A stretch of DNA of 19,525 bases from Calditrichota bacterium (GTDB lineage Bacteria > Calditrichota > Calditrichia > Calditrichales > Calditrichaceae), in the NCBI GenBank assembly GCA_024278715.1, contig JAJRSN010000517.1, positions 1-19,525 of the forward strand. The letters are read 5' to 3'. Numbering within the stretch: position 1 is the stretch's first letter; every line of letters starts with the position of its first letter. Below, piece by piece: positions 7,370-13,395 of this stretch. The position numbers were made by a program, and so were the translations under genes. A model generated the notes under the pieces. It worked only from the letters and a program-made list of their open reading frames with translations, did not search any database and was not told where the DNA came from.

Positions 7370-7405
7370 GACCTCGCAGGCTTTAATGCCGCGAGGTCTT
7401 TTTTT
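7370..7405 (+). terminator. Rho-independent terminator after the foldase gene
   Basis: GACCTCGC-a-GGC pairs with GCC-GCGAGGTC around a TTTAAT loop. This 11-bp GC-rich stem with one bulged A is followed directly by seven T. It lies 12 nt after the stop codon and ends the rightward galT-galK-foldase block. Confidence 0.9.
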
Positions 7406-7614
7406 AAAAATCAAATTCCCCTGATCGAAAGCGCGCCTCCTACTTAAATTTTCTTCGGGATTTAATTGCTATTGTCCTCGTTGTAATATCCGCTTTTAAA
7501 AACAAGCGATTAAAACGAAAGCCGCTCCGACCTTTTACAGAAAATTTAAACCGCCTACCGCCGGGAATCGCCGTTTTTTTTAATGCTATTGCAAATTGTA
7601 ATTTAACAGCGTTT
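7406..7614. other. Convergent intergenic region, nothing recognised
   Basis: This spacer lies between the plus-strand terminator and the end of the minus-strand lipoprotein gene. A minus-strand open frame reaches into it from within that gene, but its peptide is basic and low in structure, and I regard it as spurious. I see no clear terminator for the lipoprotein genes here. Confidence 0.5.
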
Positions 7615-8154
7615 TTAGCGAAACATAATTCTGATCTTTTTTTTGTCAACGTTAGGCGGCAGACCCTGAGGATAACGCGCAAAAGGGACAAATTCGCCCC
7701 ACGGTTTTTTCGGATAATCGATTACGGGATCGAAAGAACGGGAGAGCGTCGCCAAACTTCCTCCGATTATCCACATAGGCGCTGTAAACATTAAGAAAAA
7801 ACCGTTTGTGATTGTTGATATCGTGCCCAGCATTACAATTAATCCGAAAGTTCCGGCTTTTGAATTGTAAGCTGTCAATCGAGCGGATTTAATATCGCTT
7901 AAAGCAATCGAGTGGAAAGAGGTGTTGGCGAGAAAAAGAGAATCTTTGCCGACGGCTATGAGTTCGCCGCTCATTTTTATAGTTTTTCCCGCGGGAGGAG
8001 AGTATTGTATTTCGATCCAGCCTCCGTAAACATTGGTTCGCGTTTCCGAAGGATCGGGAAGCCAGCCTCTGGGCGCGTGAGATGTGGCGCAACCCAGAAA
8101 AAAATAGAAAGATAAAACCCAAATAGCCTGTTTGAAAATTCTATGGCTTTGCAT
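7615..8154 (-). CDS. Uncharacterised lipoprotein with a glycine-rich hydrophobic segment
   Basis: I do not recognise the family. The 179-residue protein starts with a signal peptide (IWVLSFYFFLGC) and a predicted acylated C22. A short beta-like stretch follows (about 43-92: GGWIEIQYS, MSGELIAVGKDSLFLA, IALSDIKSARL), then a glycine-rich hydrophobic region (about 99-135: GTFGLIVMLGTI, APMWIIGGSLA) that could be a membrane hairpin, and a basic tail. The 'GKDSLFLA ... SDI' pattern is the kind seen in small beta-barrel lipoproteins that handle user-supplied or cell-surface ligands, but no function can be assigned. The ATG at 8154 overlaps the end of the upstream lipoprotein gene by 14 bp, and GGAG lies 9 nt before it, so the two are probably co-translated and may act together. 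Confidence 0.8.
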   Translation of the reverse strand: MQSHRIFKQAIWVLSFYFFLGCATSHAPRGWLPDPSETRTNVYGGWIEIQYSPPAGKTIKMSGELIAVGKDSLFLANTSFHSIALSDIKSARLTAYNSKAGTFGLIVMLGTISTITNGFFLMFTAPMWIIGGSLATLSRSFDPVIDYPKKPWGEFVPFARYPQGLPPNVDKKKIRIMFR

Positions 8155-9712
8155 AGCGGCTGCTCCAGAAATAGGTCTCCATCTTTGATTCCACCCGTTT
8201 AAATTCGGGAGCGAGACGTTTTAAAGCTTGTTTAGGATCGAAAAAGATTTGAGCCAGAAATTGCGGATTTTCTTCCCTGATCCATTCTTTACGGATCCAT
8301 TCGAGATAGTAGCCGCGGCTCTCAAGAAAAAAATCATACGCATCTGCCGCTTTGGGAATTTGATAATAAAAAGTGTAGATGTCTCCCGGAAGGGTGGTTA
8401 CCGCTTTGGCGCTGTCGCGGAACGCCGCGAGTGCCCGAATGTCCGATACGTCGTTTTTCAGAACTTTAAACGGTTTTAACCGCCAAGGCTCGACCCGGGT
8501 TGTAAGTTCAGCCAACGCAACATAATCGATCCGCCAGTTGCCTTTGGTCATTCTCAGACGAATTTTTCCCGATTTACTCGGAAAATTTTTTAGCGGCGCA
8601 AGGTGAATGTCTGTAGCGATCGGTCCGTATTCGTTAACCCGAGCCCTGACACTCCATTCTCCGGAATCGTCCTGTGTAAGGATCTCGATTCCGCCCATTA
8701 ATTTCATAATCGAATTTTGACTCGACTTAATTTGATTCCGTTCCATTTGTGCAAGCCAGTAACCAACGCTGTTTCCCATATATGCAAAGGTCTGGTATAA
8801 AAGATAGGTCGATAGCAGCGTCTGCCTGCTCCCGATTACCAGACCGTAAGTTTTTTGCGGGATATTTCCGAAATCGAGTTCAATAATTTCTTTAGCTCCC
8901 AAATAGGCTGAATCCGCTTTACTGTAACGTTCGTTTCCGTCAAGCTCCAAAAGCGGATCGAGACAATCGCCCTCGGGCGATCTGGCTGAAATCGGTGAAA
9001 TTTGAGAGGGACTTTCCCAGAACCGCCCTTCAAGATCGGCAAAAACCTGATGACCCTTTTTCTTCGGAGTAATCAGAAGATTAACAAAACGCACGACATG
9101 GGTTTCCAGGGCTTCGTTCCGCATTTCGATCATTATTTCATTGTCGGAGGGAGAAACGTGAGGCAGAGCGTCAATATCCGTGGCTTCGCGCGAGGGCAAA
9201 ATACTCGACGAAAAACCTTCAGCCTGTAAGCGCATACTGTCTCCGCTTAACACATAAAAGGTGGGACATGAGCCGAAACAAGCTTTCGGATTAGCTATGC
9301 AAAATGCGGTCATTCCGGCGGTAATACCGGTCATAACGGTTAATCCTATTCCGGAACCTGATTGAACCAGCCTGTTGGTCTCGAAAAGAACGACGGAATC
9401 GGTGCTAATCTCGAACGTTCCCTCCCGCAAAAATTCCCTGTTTAACCCGTAAAGAAAACCGCTGCCGAGGACATGATTACGAGTTGAATCGAAAGTCCAA
9501 TGGCGTAAAACATAAACTTTACCGTCTTTAGTATGCGCTTTTAAAAAAGGCGAGTTGTTTTTGAGACTGATGAGACGTTCAGCGGACATTCTCTTTATTA
9601 ATTCCCGGGTCATAAGATTGCGCCTGACCTTCATAAAACCAGAACATCCGAACAGAAAAAAAATAAGAAACATCAGGGTTGCGCCTCTGAAAAAAACGGA
9701 ATTATTTCGCAT
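8141..9712 (-). CDS. Large uncharacterised lipoprotein
   Basis: I know no function for it. I choose the ATG at 9712 (523 residues) because GGAAGGA lies just upstream and the protein then begins with a textbook lipoprotein signal (ATLMFLIFFLFGC, C23). Extension to 9892 would bury that signal 60 residues deep. What can be seen: a beta-like region (about 64-113), a glycine-rich hydrophobic stretch (about 119-142), a two-cysteine motif CFGSCPTFYVLSG (145-157) leading into a charged, aromatic-poor domain, then GLVIGSRQTLLSTYLLYQ and a long C-terminal half. The 'CPTFYVLSGDSM..AEGF' pattern recalls FCB-group lipoproteins of the 'CP.vysydG..y.f.ge.f' kind; this is recollection only. The downstream gene shares the same order of lipobox, beta stretch and glycine-rich hydrophobic segment, which hints at paired or distantly related proteins. 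Confidence 0.8.
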   Translation of the reverse strand: MRNNSVFFRGATLMFLIFFLFGCSGFMKVRRNLMTRELIKRMSAERLISLKNNSPFLKAHTKDGKVYVLRHWTFDSTRNHVLGSGFLYGLNREFLREGTFEISTDSVVLFETNRLVQSGSGIGLTVMTGITAGMTAFCIANPKACFGSCPTFYVLSGDSMRLQAEGFSSSILPSREATDIDALPHVSPSDNEIMIEMRNEALETHVVRFVNLLITPKKKGHQVFADLEGRFWESPSQISPISARSPEGDCLDPLLELDGNERYSKADSAYLGAKEIIELDFGNIPQKTYGLVIGSRQTLLSTYLLYQTFAYMGNSVGYWLAQMERNQIKSSQNSIMKLMGGIEILTQDDSGEWSVRARVNEYGPIATDIHLAPLKNFPSKSGKIRLRMTKGNWRIDYVALAELTTRVEPWRLKPFKVLKNDVSDIRALAAFRDSAKAVTTLPGDIYTFYYQIPKAADAYDFFLESRGYYLEWIRKEWIREENPQFLAQIFFDPKQALKRLAPEFKRVESKMETYFWSSRYAKP

Positions 9713-9892
9713 GGAATTCCTTCCGCAAAAATAATTAATCACATCTTGCAAAATTGTTTGAATCGGGGCTTGTTGTAAGTATCTGTGCCGCTCAGGAGAA
9801 CCGCCTTCCCACGCGCGGCTTTCTTTTTCTTGAATTTTTGAAAAAAATATTTTCATTGCGATTTTAAGTGTGGTCATTTGTCCGATAACCAT

Positions 9893-9921
9893 AATTAAGT
9901 TGCACAGCGAAATTGTGTCAA
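9893..9921 (-). promoter_or_regulatory. Candidate promoter of the lipoprotein operon
   Basis: A perfect TTGACA on the minus strand (9916-9921) is followed after 17 bp by TTAATT (9893-9898), a poor -10. AATTAT at 9891-9896 fits better but with 19-bp spacing. Transcription would then start near 9885 and leave a long untranslated leader before the ATG at 9712. Confidence 0.4.
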
Positions 9922-10066
9922 CGCAAACAGAAACAGAGAGAAAACCGCGTCCACGAGCCCAAGATCAATAAAAGAACGCATCAGGATCCGGTTCAAAAGT
10001 GAAGTTTAAACGTATTGCCCGGATTCCTGATTAACCTCCGAAGGCGGCGAGGCTTTTTAAACCAGC

Positions 10067-10081
10067 CCGATTCGAAATCGG
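10067..10081. repeat. 15-bp palindrome next to the adenine deaminase stop codon
   Basis: CCGATTCGAAATCGG is an inverted repeat (CCGATT/AATCGG around CGA) abutting the stop codon at 10082. On the minus strand it could form a hairpin as the deaminase message ends, but no T-run follows, so I do not call it a terminator. Confidence 0.4.
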
Positions 10082-11110
10082 TTAATCGTTGTGTTGTTTA
10101 AAATATTCTTCCAGATTACTGAAAGTCGCTTCTTTGTCGGCTTTATTCATAAAACTGGCATCAATGGCGTTTCTTACCAATTGAAAAACATGTTCTTTGC
10201 TTAAATCCAGCGCTCTTACGATAGCCAGAAAATTTTCGTTGATGTAACCGCCGAAATAAGCGGGATCATCCGAATTTACCGTCGCCATTAAACGGTAATC
10301 CAGCATCTTTTTAATAGGGTGATTTTCAATCTTTTCGACGTTTCGCAGTTTTACGTTTGATAACGGACAAACGGTCAAAGGCATTTTTCTCGACGCTAAT
10401 TCCGCTATTAATTTTTTGTCTTCAAGAGAGCGGTTGCCGTGGTCGATTCTGTTGACCTCAAGAATATTCAACGCTTCCCAGACGTATTCGGGCGGACCCT
10501 CTTCTCCGGCATGGGCAACCAGCAGGTATCCCTGTTTTCTTGCTTCTTTAAAAACATCTTTAAATTTTGACGGCGGATGCCCGATCTCGGAAGAATCAAG
10601 TCCCACAGCAGTGATCCATTGTTTGTAATCGGACGCTTGTTCAAGGGTCTCGAAAGCGGATTTTGCGCTCAAATTCCGTAAAAAGCTCATAATCAGGTTC
10701 GAAGAAATACCGAACTTTTTTTCCGCCTCCTTTTGGGCACGGTGAATCCCTTTAATAATCGTTTCGAAAGGTATTCCGCGATTGGTATGGGTCTGCGGAT
10801 CAAACATAATTTCCGTGTGAATAACATTCTGCCTGTAAATTTTTTCAAAGTAAGACATCGTTAAATCGTAAAAATCCTGTTCGGTTTGAAGGGCGTTGGC
10901 TCCCGCATAGTAAATGTCAAGAAAATCCTGCAAATCGCTGAAGTTGTAAACGGTTTTCAGCTCCTCAACCGAGCGATAACTCAATTTAATCCCGTTCCTT
11001 CTTGCAATCTTAAACATCAATTCCGGCTCAAATGTGCCTTCAATATGCAAGTGAAGCTCAACCTTCGGAAGGTCGCGAATAAAATTTTCCATTTGTGTTT
11101 GTTTCTTCAT
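10082..11110 (-). CDS. Adenine deaminase (adenosine deaminase family, Aah1-like)
   Basis: This is a zinc-dependent (beta/alpha)8 hydrolase. It has the full metal and catalytic set: H20 and H22 (HLHIEG), H200 with catalytic E203 (VAHAGEEG), H224 (RIDHGNR), and D281/D282 (VNSDDPAYFGGY). Length is 342. The surrounding motifs GTFEPELMF (25-33), FDPQTHTNRG (103-112), LDSSEIGHPP (171-180), HAGEEGPPEYVWEAL (200-214) and NSDDPAYFGGY are those of the 'adenine deaminase type 2' subfamily (yeast Aah1, Pseudomonas homologues), which converts adenine to hypoxanthine, rather than classical adenosine deaminases. The role would be purine salvage in the cytosol. It stands alone, with its own candidate promoter at 11155-11183 and a GGAG 8 nt before the ATG. 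Many annotations would simply call it 'adenosine deaminase'. Confidence 0.88.
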   Translation of the reverse strand: MKKQTQMENFIRDLPKVELHLHIEGTFEPELMFKIARRNGIKLSYRSVEELKTVYNFSDLQDFLDIYYAGANALQTEQDFYDLTMSYFEKIYRQNVIHTEIMFDPQTHTNRGIPFETIIKGIHRAQKEAEKKFGISSNLIMSFLRNLSAKSAFETLEQASDYKQWITAVGLDSSEIGHPPSKFKDVFKEARKQGYLLVAHAGEEGPPEYVWEALNILEVNRIDHGNRSLEDKKLIAELASRKMPLTVCPLSNVKLRNVEKIENHPIKKMLDYRLMATVNSDDPAYFGGYINENFLAIVRALDLSKEHVFQLVRNAIDASFMNKADKEATFSNLEEYFKQHND

Positions 11111-11143
11111 TAATAACTCCGATGAAGGGTAACTTGATACAAA

Positions 11144-11160
11144 TATCTTTAATTAAGATA
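11144..11160. promoter_or_regulatory. Dyad overlapping the adenine deaminase -10 box
   Basis: TATCTTTAATTAAGATA has perfect 6-bp arms (TATCTT/AAGATA). The minus-strand -10 hexamer is one of its arms, so a protein binding here would occlude the promoter. It could equally be chance in A/T-rich DNA. Confidence 0.3.
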
Positions 11161-11183
11161 AAAAAAAATTTGGGAATAGACAA
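11155..11183 (-). promoter_or_regulatory. Candidate promoter of the adenine deaminase gene
   Basis: On the minus strand TTGTCT (11178-11183) and TATCTT (11155-11160) are 17 bp apart, each matching consensus at 4 of 6 positions. Transcription would start near 11148, about 40 nt upstream of the ATG. Confidence 0.45.
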
Positions 11184-11345
11184 TAACATTTACAAAATTT
11201 GAATATTACGGATTAAAAAATTTCCGAAGGTTCGGTTCTGACAGGTTACAAATTAAAAAATGTCATTTTTTGAACAGCGGAGTTGCGCTTGTCTTTATTA
11301 AATGAATGTTTTGTTTAAGCCGTCGGTTTTTGGGCGTGAGGGCGT

Positions 11346-11569
11346 TTAAATAATGCCGATCTTTCCTTTGCGGCGCTCGCGGAAGAAGTCGCGCCAAATT
11401 TTTTTACAAACGCCGTTCGCAAAACCATCGTTAATTTCTTCAAGAATTAAAGTTTCGTTTGAATTGTGGGAAAAGATTCAGCACCCGCTCGATCGGGATT
11501 TAACAACGGCTTGAAATCCGCCTCAATTAAAAATGAATTTATCGCGAACGCAGTCCGGACGTGTCGATT
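11346..11569 (-). pseudogene. Start-less, protein-like open frame (gene relic or repeat-derived ORF)
   Basis: The minus strand stays open from just after a TAA at 11570-11572 to a TAA at 11346-11348, about 74 codons, with no ATG or GTG. The last 50 residues look like real protein: LIEADFKPLLNPDRAG, then HNSNETLILEEINDGFANGV, then CKKIWRDFFRERRKGKIGII. The stretch begins inside the end of the metalloprotease gene in another frame. It might be the tail of a decayed gene, an ORF carried by a dispersed repeat, or a short protein started at TTG (within about 11499-11510). I do not recognise a family. Codons resemble the neighbours, so recent transfer is not indicated. Confidence 0.35.
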
Positions 11570-12696
11570 TTACCGACTACCGTTAACAGCTCGGAAAAGT
11601 AGTCGTCAAATGTTTTAAACCGTTCTCTGTTTTGTTCATAAATTTTCATTCCGGCGATTACTTCTTCTAGGTACACGAAGCCGTAATTTTTTATGTAATT
11701 CTGTCGTAGGTTTTCGGAATTTTTTTCATAGCCCATAGCTAAGGTAATGCGCACTTCTCCGGCTCTGACAATATGTTCAACAAGACAATTATACCACTCG
11801 GGATACCCTGCTTTGGTCATTTTTTCTCTGACAGGGTCGTACAGATAGGCGTATTGGTTAATTTCATTCCGATGCTTTTCGGCGACCGGATTGACAAAGG
11901 AGTGTCCGAATTCATGAATGGTAAGCTCTCTTATACGCTGCGGATCGTTGAACGTAAAATCATCGGGAGCAAATTTTCTTTTGCCCTTTTCAATGGAATC
12001 CTTTACCGATTTTTTAATAGATGCGCCAAAAATATTCAGGACGATCATACCGTTATCGGTAGATATTCCGGCGCCAAGTCCGCTGAATTCGGGCATGATT
12101 GGTGAAGGAACTAAAATGTAACCCGCATGTTTTTTCCCGTAATATTGCTCCAGTCTGGCAATAAAGTTTTTGTCCGGAAGATTCTTTGTCACTTCTCCTT
12201 TAATTTTTTGATATTCGTTTTCATTTTGTTTAAGGAAGTCATCAAAACGAGCCTCGCTGTAAAAATCGTTAACCATCTCAATATATTCATTGATTTTCCG
12301 TTTTCCTTCAGCCATATCCCCTTTGGATGACATTTGTTTATACAGCCATTGCGGCAATTCATAGCGAAGTTTTCCTTTTGGGAATGGCGAAGAATGAAGC
12401 ACCGCCCAAACCGGGATATGCCATAATCCTCTGTTTAATAAGTATTCAGTCATTTGAACGGCAGGATGGTTTTTAAAAGCTGAGAACCGCTTTATGGTCT
12501 TTTCTCTGAGCGGAGGAGAGCCGAAACCGTATCTCATTCCCGACACTCTTTGAGTAAGATTATAAATGCAAGCCACAGTTTCCACATTTGGATTGATTTT
12601 GACCTCGATCTGTTTGTCGGGTTTGTTCTTTTGGCAGGAAAAAAAGAAAAGCGATGTCAAATAATAAACGGCGATGGTTAATTGTAAGGTTTTCAT
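11539..12696 (-). CDS. Predicted lipoprotein zinc metalloprotease (DUF4932-like)
   Basis: This is a likely gluzincin-type peptidase outside the cytoplasmic membrane. The 385-residue protein has a signal peptide with a lipobox-like SLFFFSC (C21). It is followed by a large helical domain and then the HExxH site TIHEFGHSFVNP (H261, E262, H265). A downstream helix, CLVEHIVRAGEVR (304-316), offers E307 or E314 as third zinc ligand. Helical segments with alternating charge (about 130-185) precede the site. The overall pattern, HEF[S/G]HSFVNP after a 'LVPSP' strand and a glycine-rich loop, is what I recall for DUF4932 proteins. The substrate is unknown. A GGGGGT precedes the ATG by about 5 nt. It appears monocistronic, with 219 bp upstream in which I see no clear promoter. 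Confidence 0.75.
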   Translation of the reverse strand: MKTLQLTIAVYYLTSLFFFSCQKNKPDKQIEVKINPNVETVACIYNLTQRVSGMRYGFGSPPLREKTIKRFSAFKNHPAVQMTEYLLNRGLWHIPVWAVLHSSPFPKGKLRYELPQWLYKQMSSKGDMAEGKRKINEYIEMVNDFYSEARFDDFLKQNENEYQKIKGEVTKNLPDKNFIARLEQYYGKKHAGYILVPSPIMPEFSGLGAGISTDNGMIVLNIFGASIKKSVKDSIEKGKRKFAPDDFTFNDPQRIRELTIHEFGHSFVNPVAEKHRNEINQYAYLYDPVREKMTKAGYPEWYNCLVEHIVRAGEVRITLAMGYEKNSENLRQNYIKNYGFVYLEEVIAGMKIYEQNRERFKTFDDYFSELLTVVGKIDTSGLRSR

Positions 12697-12873
12697 GTAA
12701 CCCCCGTCGATTTGTGATTAGATGAAATTAAAATTGATTATTTGTTAAAGCGGATAAATCGATCGTTAGTTAAAAATCAGGACGATTATTTTTGTGGAAT
12801 TTAGGGCGAAGAAAATTCGCTGCGGAATGTTTTGTTTCTTGCGCTTAATAAAGAATATCTCAAAAACAAAGAT

Positions 12874-12900
12874 TCACCGACGATAAAAAAGTTCCGGTGA
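12874..12900 (-). terminator. Possible terminator after the bacteriohemerythrin gene
   Basis: On the minus strand a 6-bp TCACCG/CGGTGA stem with a 15-nt loop is followed by ATCTTTGTTTTTG. It lies 16 nt downstream of the hemerythrin stop. The stem is short and the loop long, so efficiency is doubtful. Confidence 0.45.
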
Positions 12901-12915
12901 GCCGTGGTTAAATGA

Positions 12916-13323
12916 TCAGGCAAGTCCCTTTTCTTTAAAAAACTTTTTATATTTCATATCGGATTTCAGAATATGATTTACCCACCAGTCTTTTAAAAAA
13001 GTAAGAATTTCGATAGGAATTGTTTCTTTATGAGACATGGTATCTACACAAAAGAAAGCCGTCTTTTTTTTGAATTCTTTATGTATATTTTTATGAGTAT
13101 CATAATCCGGATAATCATATTCTACCATGTATTTTTCTTCGGTTTCAAAATGTTTGGAGGCATATTCGGTCATTTCGGTCAATGTTTCGGAAATTAATTC
13201 CGAATCCACTTTTGCATTACGCATCTCGATTAATCTATTTATAATATTGATAAGTTTTTTATGTTGGGCGTCTATCTCCTTAATTCCCACGCTGTATTCT
13301 TCTCTCCAGGTTATTTTATCCAT
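12916..13323 (-). CDS. Bacteriohemerythrin
   Basis: This small cytosolic di-iron protein binds O2 reversibly and is used in oxygen sensing, storage or delivery. The 135-residue four-helix bundle has all seven ligands of the hemerythrin site: H21 (DAQHKKL), H58 and E62 (HFETEE), H77 and H81 (THKNIHKEF), H117 and D122 (NHILKSDMKY). The N-terminal WREEYSVGIKEID signature is also typical. The ribosome-binding site is good (AGGAG, 7 nt before the ATG). It lies 72 bp after the hybrid kinase gene in the same direction with no obvious terminator between, so it may be the last gene of the signalling operon. Nitric oxide or iron handling are alternative roles known for the family. Confidence 0.93.
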   Translation of the reverse strand: MDKITWREEYSVGIKEIDAQHKKLINIINRLIEMRNAKVDSELISETLTEMTEYASKHFETEEKYMVEYDYPDYDTHKNIHKEFKKKTAFFCVDTMSHKETIPIEILTFLKDWWVNHILKSDMKYKKFFKEKGLA

Positions 13324-13395
13324 GGTGCGCTCCTCATTTTAATCAATACACTTATTTTCAAACTTTTCTTCCTCAAAGAGGCGCGTTTTATTTTA

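Larger units (their letters stand above)
9713..10081. other. Intergenic region and long leader of the lipoprotein operon
   Basis: This 369-bp region contains the candidate promoter at 9893-9921, a minus-strand leader of about 175 nt that happens to stay open in frame with the lipoprotein gene (ATG at 9892), and a weak G+C dyad at about 10034-10051. I see no gene in it. Confidence 0.5.
11111..11345. other. Intergenic region upstream of adenine deaminase
   Basis: The region holds the promoter and dyad described separately, a strongly A/T-rich stretch, the small palindrome CCGAAGGTTCGG at about 11224-11235, and an A/T hairpin (AAAAAATG-T-CATTTTTT, 11255-11271). No gene is evident. Confidence 0.5.

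Noticed and set aside
7440..7691. 83-residue minus-strand frame overlapping the lipoprotein tail
   Set aside because: Very basic, no family signal, mostly shadow of the lipoprotein gene end and spacer.
9713..9892. Longer start of the large lipoprotein (ATG at 9892)
   Set aside because: It would bury a clear lipoprotein signal peptide 60 residues inside the protein; the ATG at 9712 has a strong ribosome-binding site.
10034..10056. CCTC..GAGG followed by CTTTTT as a terminator
   Set aside because: The T-run is on the plus strand, but the flanking genes run on the minus strand, and the stem is only 4 bp without a mismatch.
13336..13395. Terminator between the hybrid kinase and hemerythrin genes
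   Set aside because: Only a 4-bp CCTC/GAGG hairpin is visible, with no T-run in the direction of transcription.
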